64,000 nucleotides of DNA from NCBI RefSeq assembly GCF_008704995.1, contig NZ_CP023747.1, forward strand, positions 3,870,501-3,934,500. The letters run 5' to 3'. Of the stretch, positions 34,485-42,063 are shown piece by piece. The position numbers were made by a program, and so were the translations under genes. The stretch comes from Streptomyces nodosus. GTDB lineage: Bacteria > Actinomycetota > Actinomycetes > Streptomycetales > Streptomycetaceae. The notes below the pieces were generated by a model. It was not told where the DNA came from. It worked only from the letters and a program-made list of their open reading frames with translations, and made no database searches. Each line of letters starts with the position of its first letter. The first letter of the stretch is position 1.

Positions 34485-34497
34485 TAGGCTGCACGCA
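34485..34497 (+). promoter_or_regulatory. Leaderless promoter of SpoU methyltransferase gene
   Basis: TAGGCT at 34485-34490 followed by six bases and ATG at 34497, without a ribosome-binding site; third example of this layout within 4.2 kb. Confidence 0.6.
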
Positions 34498-35267
34498 TGA
34501 CGGAGCCACCCCGCGGTACGACCGACCCCCTGAGCACCTGGCACGGGCTCGCCGGCACCGCCGTGCTGCTCGACGGTTTCCATGCGCTCAAGCACGCCCT
34601 GCGCTTCCGGGCGCGGGTGCCGGTGGCCGTCACCACCGACCGCGGTGCCGCGCTCGCCCTGGCCGACGAGCTCGCCCCGGATGTGCGCGACACCCTGGAC
34701 ACACTGCTCACGGAGGTGGCCGAGGACACCTACCGGGCCCTCGTCCCGCGCCCGCACCCCACCGGGGTCGCCGCCCTCGCCGAGCGCCCCGCCCGGCGGT
34801 CCGCCCTGGAGACGCTGCGGCGGATGCCCCGCACCGCCCCCGTCGTCGTCCTCGACCACCCGCGCAACCTGGGCAACGCGGGCGCCGTGATCCGGCTCGC
34901 GGCCGGCTTCGGCGCGACCGGGGTGGTCACCACCGGCACGCTCGACCCCTGGCATCCCACGGTGGTCCGCGGTGGCGCCGGGCTGCACTTCGCGACCGCC
35001 GTGGAACGGCTGTCCGTGGCCGAGCTGCCGCCGGGCCCGCTCTTCGCGCTGGATCCGGAGGGCGAGGACATCCGCGGGCTGAAGCTCCCCGACGACGCCG
35101 TCCTCGCCTTCGGCTCCGAGCGCACCGGTCTGTCCGCCGAACTCCGCGCCCGTACCGACCATCTGGTGTCGCTGCCGATGCGCCCCCAGGTCTCCAGCTA
35201 CAACCTCGCGACCAGTGTGGCCATGACGCTGTACCACTGGAGCGCCACCGGGGGCGCACCCCGCTGA
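34497..35267 (+). CDS. TrmH/SpoU family RNA 2'-O-methyltransferase
   Basis: 256-residue SPOUT methyltransferase, putatively methylating a ribose in tRNA or rRNA. The C-terminal knot domain is complete: VVVLDHPRNLGNAGAVIRLAAGFGA (motif 1, Asn and Arg residues), VLAFGSERTGLS (motif 2) and LPMRPQVSSYNLATSVAMTLYHW (motif 3). The N-terminal half is a short substrate-binding region. Leaderless start at ATG 34497. It converges with paaN only seven bases away. The RNA target cannot be told from sequence. Confidence 0.93.
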   Translation: MTEPPRGTTDPLSTWHGLAGTAVLLDGFHALKHALRFRARVPVAVTTDRGAALALADELAPDVRDTLDTLLTEVAEDTYRALVPRPHPTGVAALAERPARRSALETLRRMPRTAPVVVLDHPRNLGNAGAVIRLAAGFGATGVVTTGTLDPWHPTVVRGGAGLHFATAVERLSVAELPPGPLFALDPEGEDIRGLKLPDDAVLAFGSERTGLSAELRARTDHLVSLPMRPQVSSYNLATSVAMTLYHWSATGGAPR

Positions 35268-35274
35268 GCCGGAG

Positions 35275-36966
35275 CTATGCCTCCCGGCGCACCTCCACCA
35301 CCCGGAAGCGGCTCGCCACGAACGCCCCGTCGCACAGGGCGCCGTTGGCGGCCGGGTTGCCGCCCGAGCCGTGGAAGTCGGAGAAGGCGGCCGTCTGGTT
35401 GACGTACACCCCGCCGGTCAGATTGAGCGAGAGCTGGGCGCACTCCTCCAGGCAGGCCTCCTCGACGGCCTCCTCGACCTCCGCGGAGGTGGTGTACGCG
35501 CCGACGGTCATCGCGCCCTTGTCCCTGATGGTCCGGCGCAGCAGCTCCACCGCGTCCGCCGCCGAGTCGACCGCGACGGCGAAGGAGACCGGGCCGAAGC
35601 ACTCGCTCATATAGGCGGCCTCGGCATCGGGCTTGGCGCCGTCGAGCTTCACGATCACCGGAGTGCGGACGACCGCCTCCGGAAACTCCGGGTTGACGAC
35701 CTCCCGTGAGGCCAGCGCGACCTCCCCGAGGCCGGCCGCGGCCTCCAGCCGGGCCTTGACGTCCGGGTTCACGATGGCGCCGAGCAGGCCGTTGGCCCGG
35801 GCGTCGTCGCCCAGCAGGCCCTCCACCGACCGCGCCAGGTCGGCGACCACCTCGTCGTAGGACTTCGGGCCCTGGTCGGTGGTGATGCCGTCCCGCGGGA
35901 TCAGCAGGTTCTGCGGGGTGGTGCACATCTGGCCGCTGTACAGCGACAGGGAGAACGCCAGGTTCGACAGCATCCCCCGGTAGTCGTCGGTCGACTCCAC
36001 GATCACCGTGTTGACGCCGGCCTTCTCCGTGTAGACCTGTGCCTGACGGGCGTTGGTCTCCAGCCAGTCGCCGAACGCCGTCGACCCCGTGTAGTCGATG
36101 ATCCGGATCTCCGGGCGCACCGCCAGCGACGCGGCGATGCGCTCGCCCGGGCGCTCGGCGGCCAGCGCCACCAGGTTCGGGTCGAAGCCCGCCTCGGCGA
36201 GCACCTGGCGGGCCACCTGCACGGTGAGCGCGAGCGGCAGCACCGCGCGCGGATGGGGCTTGACCAGGACCGCGTTTCCGGTGGCCAGGGAGGCGAACAG
36301 GCCCGGATAGCCGTTCCACGTGGGGAAGGTGTTGCAGCCGATGACCAGGGCGATGCCGCGCGGGACGGGTTTGAACGCCTTGGTGAGCGTCAGCGGATCG
36401 CGCTTGCCCTGGGGCTTGGTCCACTCCGCGGTGTCCGGCGTGCGGATCTGCTCGGCATAGGCGTACGCCACCGCCTCCAGGCCGCGGTCCTGGGCGTGCG
36501 GGCCGCCCGCCTGGAACGCCATCATGAATGCCTGGCCGCTGGTGTGCATCACCGCGTGCGCGAACTCATGGGTCCGGTCGCTGATGCGCTTCAGGATCTC
36601 CAGGCACACCAGGGCGCGCGTCTCCGCGCCCGCGTCGCGCCACGCCCTCTGGCCCGCCCGCATGGCGGGCAGCAGCACCTCGACGTCCGCGTGGGGATAG
36701 GTGATCCCCAGGGCGATTCCGTACGGCGAGACCTCGTCGCCCGTCCAGTCGTCCGTGCCGGGCTGGCCGAGGTCGATCCGGGTGCCGAGGAGGGCGTCGA
36801 AGGCGGCCTTGCCCGCCGCCGCGTCCAGGCTGCCGTGCTCCCCGTAGGCCTTGGGGTGCTCGGGGTGTGGGGACCAGTAGGCGCGGGTGCGGATCGCCTC
36901 CAGCGCCTGGTCGAGGGTGGGCCGGTGCTGGGTGATCAGCTGATGCGCGGTGAGTTCGGCGGTCAT
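35275..36966 (-). CDS. paaN: PaaN-type aldehyde dehydrogenase, phenylacetate catabolism
   Basis: 563-residue member of the PaaN branch of the aldehyde dehydrogenase superfamily, acting on the ring-opened semialdehyde or a related acyl aldehyde in phenylacetate breakdown. Identity rests on overall sequence, e.g. SPYGIALGITYPHADVEVLL, SGQAFMMAFQAGGPHAQDRG and FHGSGGNPAANGALCDGAF. The presumed catalytic Cys is in LYSGQMCTTPQNLLIP (about residue 325) and PVPRGIALVIGCNTFP forms part of the nucleotide site. It diverges from a 3-hydroxyacyl-CoA dehydrogenase-tetR operon across a palindromic operator, so it is probably under that TetR. No paaABCDE oxygenase genes are in the window. Confidence 0.93.
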   Translation of the reverse strand: MTAELTAHQLITQHRPTLDQALEAIRTRAYWSPHPEHPKAYGEHGSLDAAAGKAAFDALLGTRIDLGQPGTDDWTGDEVSPYGIALGITYPHADVEVLLPAMRAGQRAWRDAGAETRALVCLEILKRISDRTHEFAHAVMHTSGQAFMMAFQAGGPHAQDRGLEAVAYAYAEQIRTPDTAEWTKPQGKRDPLTLTKAFKPVPRGIALVIGCNTFPTWNGYPGLFASLATGNAVLVKPHPRAVLPLALTVQVARQVLAEAGFDPNLVALAAERPGERIAASLAVRPEIRIIDYTGSTAFGDWLETNARQAQVYTEKAGVNTVIVESTDDYRGMLSNLAFSLSLYSGQMCTTPQNLLIPRDGITTDQGPKSYDEVVADLARSVEGLLGDDARANGLLGAIVNPDVKARLEAAAGLGEVALASREVVNPEFPEAVVRTPVIVKLDGAKPDAEAAYMSECFGPVSFAVAVDSAADAVELLRRTIRDKGAMTVGAYTTSAEVEEAVEEACLEECAQLSLNLTGGVYVNQTAAFSDFHGSGGNPAANGALCDGAFVASRFRVVEVRREA

Positions 36967-37043
36967 GCGGGACCAACCTCCTCGTCGGTGAGCTCTTCGG
37001 TGAACTCATGACCTGGGCAGGAACAGGCGGACAGGGTTAGAGT

Positions 37044-37063
37044 AACCGAACGATCGGTCGGTT
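37044..37063. promoter_or_regulatory. TetR operator between paaN and hydroxyacyl-CoA dehydrogenase
   Basis: AACCGAACGATCGGTCGGTT is a near-perfect 20-bp palindrome with core ACCG-AA-CG-AT-CGGT, matching the ACCGNNCGNNCGGT pattern recalled for actinobacterial PaaR-type regulators. It lies between divergent genes; the second of these is followed by a tetR gene. A copy with 16 of 20 identical bases stands upstream of the E1-alpha gene. Confidence 0.8.
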
Positions 37064-37114
37064 CAAGGGGGTCCGCCGCATCTGTGGAAAACTTCGTGCG
37101 GGAGGATCGCGCAC

Positions 37115-38629
37115 ATGACAGCACTGGACCTCAGCAGCCCCGTGGCCGTCGTGGGCGCCGGCACCATGGGCCAGGGGATCGCCCAGGTCGCGCTGGTCGC
37201 GGGCCATCCCGTGCGGCTGTACGACGCCGTCCCCGGCCGGGCCCGGGAGGCGGCCGCCGCGATCGTGGCCCGCCTCGACCGGCTCGTCGAGAAGAACCGG
37301 CTCAGCGGGGCCGACCGGGACGCGGCCCGCGCCCGTCTGGTGCCCGTCGAGAGCCTGGCGGAGCTCGCGCTCTGCTCCCTCGTCGTCGAGGCGGTCCTGG
37401 AGCGCCTCGAGGTGAAGCAGCAGCTCTTCCGGGAGCTGGAGGAGGTCGTCGGAGACGACTGCCTGCTCGCCACCAACACCTCGTCCCTGTCGGTGACCGC
37501 GGTCGGCGGCGCCCTGCGCAACCCGGGCCGTCTCGTGGGCCTGCACTTCTTCAACCCCGCACCGCTGATGCCGCTCGTGGAGGTGGTCTCCGGATCCGCC
37601 ACCGACGTCGGCTCGGCCACCCGCGCGTACCAGATGGCCCGCGGCTGGGGAAAGACCCCGGTCGCCTGTGCGGACACCCCCGGATTCATCGTCAACCGGG
37701 TCGCGCGCCCCTTCTACGCCGAGGCCTTCGCGGTCTACGAGGCGCAGGGCGCTGACCCCGCCACCGTCGACGCGGTGCTGCGCGGGTCGGGCGGCTTCCG
37801 GATGGGCGCCTTCGAGCTGACCGACCTCATCGGGCAGGACGTCAATGAATCCGTCACCCGGTCGGTGTGGGAGTCCTTCTTCCAGGACGTGCGCTTCACG
37901 CCCTCGCTGGCCCAGCGTCGGCTGGTCGAGTCGGGCCGGCTGGGCCGCAAGAGCGGACGCGGCTGGTACGACTACGAAGAAGGGGCCGAGCGGCCCGAAC
38001 CGCACACCGCGGAGCTGGCCGAGCCGCCGGCGTATGTGGTGGCCGAGGGCGACCTGGAGCCCGCCGGGGAGTTGCTCGCACTGATCCGCGAGGCCGGGAT
38101 CGAGGTCCGCGAGGAGGACGAGGACCACGGCACCCGACTGGTGCTGCCCGGCGGCGGCCAGCTGGCGCTCGCCGACGGACAGACCTCCGTGGAGTTCCGC
38201 GATGTCGTCTACTTCGACCTGGCGTTCGACTACCGCAGGGCGACCCGCATCGCCCTGTCCGCCTCGAAGGACGCCGCGTCGCGGACCCTGACCGAGGCCA
38301 CCGGGCTCTTCCAGGCGCTCGGCAAGGACGTCAGCGTCGTCGGGGACCTGCCCGGCATGATCGTCGCCCGTACGGTGGCCCGGATCATCGACCTGGCGCA
38401 CGACGCGGTCGCCAAGGGCACCGCCACCGAGGAGGACATCGACACCGCGATGCGCCTCGGCGTCAACTACCCCCTCGGTCCCTTCGCATGGAGTCGCAGA
38501 CTCGGCCGCAGCTGGGCCTACGACCTCCTGGAGGACCTGCATCTGCGCGATCCCTCGGGACGGTACGCCCCGTCCCTCGCGCTCTACCGCCATGCGTACG
38601 CCTCCGAGAAGCGGGAGGGCACCTCATGA
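37115..38629 (+). CDS. 3-hydroxyacyl-CoA dehydrogenase (PaaH-like)
   Basis: 504-residue NAD-dependent dehydrogenase of the PaaH/PaaC type, oxidising a 3-hydroxyacyl-CoA to the 3-keto form late in phenylacetate or fatty-acid breakdown. The Rossmann motif GAGTMGQGIAQV is at residues 14-25. NTSSLSVTAV and LVGLHFFNPAPLMPLVEVV carry the catalytic Ser/His region; a first C-terminal domain (TPGFIVNRVARPFYAEA) and a second copy (DLPGMIVARTVARIIDL) give the doubled C-terminus typical of PaaH. It overlaps the tetR start (ATGA), diverges from paaN and is likely repressed through the palindrome at 37044. Reaction class secure; substrate inferred. Confidence 0.93.
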   Translation: MTALDLSSPVAVVGAGTMGQGIAQVALVAGHPVRLYDAVPGRAREAAAAIVARLDRLVEKNRLSGADRDAARARLVPVESLAELALCSLVVEAVLERLEVKQQLFRELEEVVGDDCLLATNTSSLSVTAVGGALRNPGRLVGLHFFNPAPLMPLVEVVSGSATDVGSATRAYQMARGWGKTPVACADTPGFIVNRVARPFYAEAFAVYEAQGADPATVDAVLRGSGGFRMGAFELTDLIGQDVNESVTRSVWESFFQDVRFTPSLAQRRLVESGRLGRKSGRGWYDYEEGAERPEPHTAELAEPPAYVVAEGDLEPAGELLALIREAGIEVREEDEDHGTRLVLPGGGQLALADGQTSVEFRDVVYFDLAFDYRRATRIALSASKDAASRTLTEATGLFQALGKDVSVVGDLPGMIVARTVARIIDLAHDAVAKGTATEEDIDTAMRLGVNYPLGPFAWSRRLGRSWAYDLLEDLHLRDPSGRYAPSLALYRHAYASEKREGTS

Positions 38630-39216
38630 CCACTGCCAAGCGCGACACCTACACCCCGGAGAGCCTGCTGTCCGTCGCCGTGCAGGTCTTCAACGAGCGC
38701 GGCTACGACGGCACCTCCATGGAGCATCTCTCCAAGGCGGCCGGCATCTCCAAGTCGTCGATATATCACCATGTCGCGGGCAAGGAGGAGCTGCTGCGCC
38801 GGGCGGTCAGCCGTGCGCTGGACGGCCTCTTCGCCATCCTCGACGAGCGGCAGGCGTGCGAGGGGCGCGCCGTGGTGCGGCTGGAGTACGTCGTACGGCG
38901 CATGGTCGAGGTGCTCACCGCCGAACTGCCCTATGTGACGCTGCTGCTGCGGGTGCGCGGCAACACCGGCACCGAGCGGTGGGCGCTGGAGCGGCGCCGC
39001 GAGTTCGACCACCGGGTCGCCGAGCTGCTCAAGGCCGCGGCCGCCGACGGGGATGTGCGCGGTGATGTGGAGGTGCGGCTGGCGACGCGGCTCGTCTTCG
39101 GGATGATCAACTCGATGGTGGAGTGGTACCGGCCCGACGGGCGCGGCATGGGCGAGCAGGAGGTCGCCGACGCCGTGGCGCGGCTGGTCTTCTCCGGGCT
39201 GCGCGAGGACCGCTGA
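38626..39216 (+). CDS. TetR family regulator of the paa/bkd locus
   Basis: 196-residue repressor. The N-terminal helix-turn-helix spans about residues 12-55 (SLLSVAVQVFNERGYDGTSM, LSKAAGISKSSIYHHVAGKEELLRR), and the C-terminal helices (LEYVVRRMVEVLTAELPYVTLL) form the ligand/dimer domain. ATG overlaps the preceding stop. Palindromes with the PaaR-like ACCGNNCGNNCGGT core lie upstream of paaN/hydroxyacyl-CoA dehydrogenase and, slightly altered, before the E1-alpha gene. A phenylacetyl-CoA-responsive PaaR is the likely identity, by inference. The ligand is not proven. Confidence 0.9.
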   Translation: MTTAKRDTYTPESLLSVAVQVFNERGYDGTSMEHLSKAAGISKSSIYHHVAGKEELLRRAVSRALDGLFAILDERQACEGRAVVRLEYVVRRMVEVLTAELPYVTLLLRVRGNTGTERWALERRREFDHRVAELLKAAAADGDVRGDVEVRLATRLVFGMINSMVEWYRPDGRGMGEQEVADAVARLVFSGLREDR

Positions 39217-39240
39217 GTCCGTCCGGAGAGATCGCCGGGC

Positions 39241-39741
39241 TCAGCCCTTCGGCTCCAGGTCCTCCTCCTCGAACACCAGCAGGGTGCGGGTGCTGAGCAC
39301 CTCCGGGATCGCCTGGAGCCGGGTGAGGACCAGCTCCCGCAGCGACCGGTTGTCCGGGGTGTGCACCAGCAGCAGCACATCGAAGTCCCCGCCCACCAGG
39401 GCGATGTGCGACGCGCCCGGCAGCAGGCGCAGCTGCTCGCGGACCGTGCGCCAGCTGTTCTGCACGATCTTCAGGGTGATGTACGCCGAGGTGCCCTGTC
39501 CGGCGCGCTCGTGGTCCACCCGTGCGCCGAAGCCGCGGATCACCCCGTCCTCGATGAGCCGGTTGATCCGCGCATAGGCGTTGGCGCGCGAGACATGCAC
39601 ACGCTCGGCGACCGACCGTATCGAGGCGCGGCCGTCCGACTGGAGGATCTGCAGGATGTCCCGGTCCACGGCGTCGAGGGGGCGGGGGAGCGGCAGCGCC
39701 CGGCCGTGCTCCAGTGGCTCGGCCATTTGTTCAGGTGCCAT
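39241..39741 (-). CDS. Lrp/AsnC family regulator (BkdR-like)
   Basis: 166-residue feast/famine regulator. The helix-turn-helix is at about residues 22-66 (PLDAVDRDILQILQSDGR, IRSVAERVHVSRANAYARINRL) and the effector-binding RAM domain follows (TSAYITLKIVQNSWRTV, HIALVGGDFDVLLLVHT). ATG 39741 is preceded by GAGAGGCGGGGG. It diverges from the branched-chain oxoacid dehydrogenase operon, the same arrangement as BkdR of other bacteria, so a branched-chain amino acid is the likely effector. No Lrp-type site was resolved in the 172-bp gap, which instead holds a DnaA box and a TetR-type palindrome. Confidence 0.88.
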   Translation of the reverse strand: MAPEQMAEPLEHGRALPLPRPLDAVDRDILQILQSDGRASIRSVAERVHVSRANAYARINRLIEDGVIRGFGARVDHERAGQGTSAYITLKIVQNSWRTVREQLRLLPGASHIALVGGDFDVLLLVHTPDNRSLRELVLTRLQAIPEVLSTRTLLVFEEEDLEPKG

Positions 39742-39799
39742 GCGCCCCCGCCTCTCTACCATGGACGTACTGCGTTCATCTCACGGTGTGGAGAACCGT

Positions 39800-39808
39800 T
39801 TGTCCACA
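39800..39808 (+). other. Single perfect DnaA box in bkd promoter region
   Basis: TTGTCCACA matches the Streptomyces DnaA box exactly. A one-mismatch box (TGTGGAGAA, opposite strand) lies at 39787-39795. They sit between the divergent Lrp and E1-alpha genes, 34 bases before the TetR-type palindrome. Confidence 0.55.
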
Positions 39809-39841
39809 GCCTGGAGCCGCCTGTAGCCAAAATGTGCCGAC

Positions 39842-39861
39842 GACCGAACAATCGGTTGGTG
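39842..39861. promoter_or_regulatory. TetR operator upstream of E1-alpha gene
   Basis: GACCGAACAATCGGTTGGTG matches 16 of 20 bases of the paaN palindrome at 37044-37063; the core is ACCG-AA-CA-AT-CGGT, one base from symmetry. It ends 52 bases before the ATG of the E1-alpha gene. Confidence 0.7.
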
Positions 39862-39913
39862 AGGCGCATCACACCCGTGCCGCGCCAAGCCGCTCCCACG
39901 AGGAGGTGCCGTC

Positions 39914-41059
39914 ATGACGGTCATGGAGCAGCGGGGCGCCTACCGGCCCACACCGCCGCCCGCCTGGCAGCCCCGTACCGACCCCGCTCCCCTGTTGCCC
40001 GACGCACTGCCGTATCGCGTCCTCGGCACCGAGGCGGCCGCCGAGGCCGACCCGGAGCTGCTGCGCCGGCTGTACGCACAGCTGGTGCGCGGCCGCCGGT
40101 ACAACGTGCAGGCGACGGCGCTCACGAAGCAGGGCCGCCTGGCCGTCTACCCCGCCAGCACCGGGCAGGAGGCCTGCCAGGTCGCCGCCGCCCTGGTCCT
40201 GGAGGAGCGCGACTGGCTCTTCCCCAGCTATCGCGACACGCTCGCCGTCATCGCCCGTGGCGTCGACCCCGTGGAGACCCTGACCCTGCTGCGCGGCGAC
40301 TGGCACACCGGCTACGACCCCCACGCACACCGAGTGGCCCCCCTGTCCACCCCGCTCGCCACCCAGTTGCCGCACGCCGTGGGCCTGGCGCACGCCGCGC
40401 GTCTGAAGGGCGACGACGTGGTCGCGCTCGCCATGATCGGCGACGGCGGCACCAGCGAGGGCGACTTCCACGAGGCGATGAACTTCGCCGCGGTCTGGCA
40501 GGCGCCGGTCGTCTTCCTCGTCCAGAACAACGGCTTCGCGATCTCCGTCCCGCTCGCCAAGCAGACCGCCGCCCCCTCCCTGGCCCACAAGGCCGTCGGG
40601 TACGGCATGCCGGGCCGGCTGGTCGACGGCAACGACGCGGCCGCCGTGCACCAGGTCCTCGCCGAGGCCGTGCGGCGCGCCCGCGAGGGCGGCGGACCCA
40701 CGCTGGTCGAGGCGGTGACCTACCGCATCGACGCCCACACCAACGCCGACGACGCGACCCGCTACCGGGTCGACGCCGAGGTCGAGGCATGGCGCGCCCA
40801 CGACCCGATCCTGCTGCTGGAGCGCGAGCTGACCGAGCGGGAGCTGCTGGACGAGCAGGGGAAGAAGGCCGCCCATGAGGACGCCGAGGCGATGGCGGCC
40901 GATCTGCGCGCCCGGATGAACCAGGACCCGGAGCTCGGGACGAAGGATCTCTTCGCCCATGTGTACGCCCGGCCCACCACCCAACTCCTCGAACAGGAGG
41001 CCCAGTTGCAGGCCGAGCTGGACGCGGAGACCGCCGGACCGGAAGGAGCCGGACGATGA
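39914..41059 (+). CDS. bkdA: Branched-chain 2-oxoacid dehydrogenase E1 alpha (first operon)
   Basis: 381-residue thiamine-diphosphate-dependent decarboxylase subunit acting on branched-chain oxoacids to give starter acyl-CoA for fatty acids. The ThDP motif runs from GDGGTSEGDFHEAMNF to VQNNGFAISVP (about residues 176-215); the phosphorylation-loop-like segment TYRIDAHTNADDATRYRVD follows. ATG has GAGGAGGTGCCG directly upstream. It overlaps the E1-beta gene (ATGA). S. coelicolor has two such clusters (recalled as bkdABC sets), both present here. No E3 gene is adjacent. Confidence 0.92.
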   Translation: MTVMEQRGAYRPTPPPAWQPRTDPAPLLPDALPYRVLGTEAAAEADPELLRRLYAQLVRGRRYNVQATALTKQGRLAVYPASTGQEACQVAAALVLEERDWLFPSYRDTLAVIARGVDPVETLTLLRGDWHTGYDPHAHRVAPLSTPLATQLPHAVGLAHAARLKGDDVVALAMIGDGGTSEGDFHEAMNFAAVWQAPVVFLVQNNGFAISVPLAKQTAAPSLAHKAVGYGMPGRLVDGNDAAAVHQVLAEAVRRAREGGGPTLVEAVTYRIDAHTNADDATRYRVDAEVEAWRAHDPILLLERELTERELLDEQGKKAAHEDAEAMAADLRARMNQDPELGTKDLFAHVYARPTTQLLEQEAQLQAELDAETAGPEGAGR

Positions 41060-42063
41060 CGACCGTCGCCCTCAAGCCGGCCACCATGGCCCAGGCCCTC
41101 ACCCGAGCGCTGCGCGACGCCATGGCGGCCGATCCGTCCGTGCACGTCATGGGCGAGGACGTGGGCACGCTCGGCGGTGTCTTCCGCATCACCGACGGGC
41201 TCGCCGAGGAGTTCGGCGACGACCGCTGCACGGACACCCCGCTCGCCGAGGCGGGCATCCTCGGCACGGCCGTCGGCATGGCGATGTACGGGCTCCGGCC
41301 GGTCGTGGAGATGCAGTTCGACGCCTTCGCCTACCCCGCGTTCGAGCAACTGATCAGCCATGTCTCCCGGATGCGCAACCGCACCCGCGGTGCGATGCCG
41401 CTGCCCCTCACCATCCGCATCCCCTACGGGGGAGGCATCGGCGGCGTCGAGCACCACAGCGACTCCTCCGAGGCGTACTACATGGCGACCCCGGGCCTCC
41501 ATGTCGTCACACCCGCGACGGTCGCCGATGCGTACGGACTGCTGCGCGCCGCCATCGCCTCCGACGATCCGGTCGTCTTCCTCGAACCCAAGCGGCTCTA
41601 CTGGTCGAAGGACTCCTGGAACCCCGAGGAGCCGGACACCGTCGAGCCGATAGGCCGCGCGGTGGTGCGGCGCCGGGGCAGCAGCGCCACGCTCATCACC
41701 TACGGCCCCTCGGTGCCCGTCTGTCTGGAGGCGGCGGAGGCGGCGCGTGAGGAGGGCTGGGACCTGGAGGTCGTCGATCTGCGCTCCCTGGTGCCCTTCG
41801 ACGACGAGACGGTGACCGCGTCCGTGCGGCGCACCGGCCGGGCCGTGGTGGTGCACGAGTCGACCGGCTTCGGCGGGCCGGGCGGGGAGATCGCAGCCCG
41901 GGTCACCGAGCGTTGCTTCCACCATCTGGAGGCGCCGGTGCTGAGGATCGCCGGTTTCGACATCCCGTATCCGGCGCCGATGCTGGAGCGGCACCATCTG
42001 CCGGGCGTCGACCGGATACTGGACGCCGTGGGGCGTCTGCAGTGGGAGGTGGGAGGCCGATGA
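41056..42063 (+). CDS. bkdB: Branched-chain 2-oxoacid dehydrogenase E1 beta (first operon)
   Basis: 335-residue partner of the E1 alpha subunit, forming the heterotetramer. Recognisable blocks are VMGEDVGTLGGVFRIT, RCTDTPLAEAGILGTAVGMAMYG, FDAFAYPAFEQLISHVSRMR and IPYGGGIGGVEHHSDSSEAYY, then the C-terminal transketolase domain (VVVHESTGFGGPGGEIAARV). ATGA overlaps on both sides tie it to E1 alpha and E2. It shares the block order of the second-operon E1 beta at 56723, so the two operons are paralogous. Confidence 0.93.
   Translation: MTTVALKPATMAQALTRALRDAMAADPSVHVMGEDVGTLGGVFRITDGLAEEFGDDRCTDTPLAEAGILGTAVGMAMYGLRPVVEMQFDAFAYPAFEQLISHVSRMRNRTRGAMPLPLTIRIPYGGGIGGVEHHSDSSEAYYMATPGLHVVTPATVADAYGLLRAAIASDDPVVFLEPKRLYWSKDSWNPEEPDTVEPIGRAVVRRRGSSATLITYGPSVPVCLEAAEAAREEGWDLEVVDLRSLVPFDDETVTASVRRTGRAVVVHESTGFGGPGGEIAARVTERCFHHLEAPVLRIAGFDIPYPAPMLERHHLPGVDRILDAVGRLQWEVGGR

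Noticed and set aside
36313..36326. GTTCCACGTGGGGA, parS-like
   Set aside because: Four mismatches from the consensus, inside paaN coding sequence.
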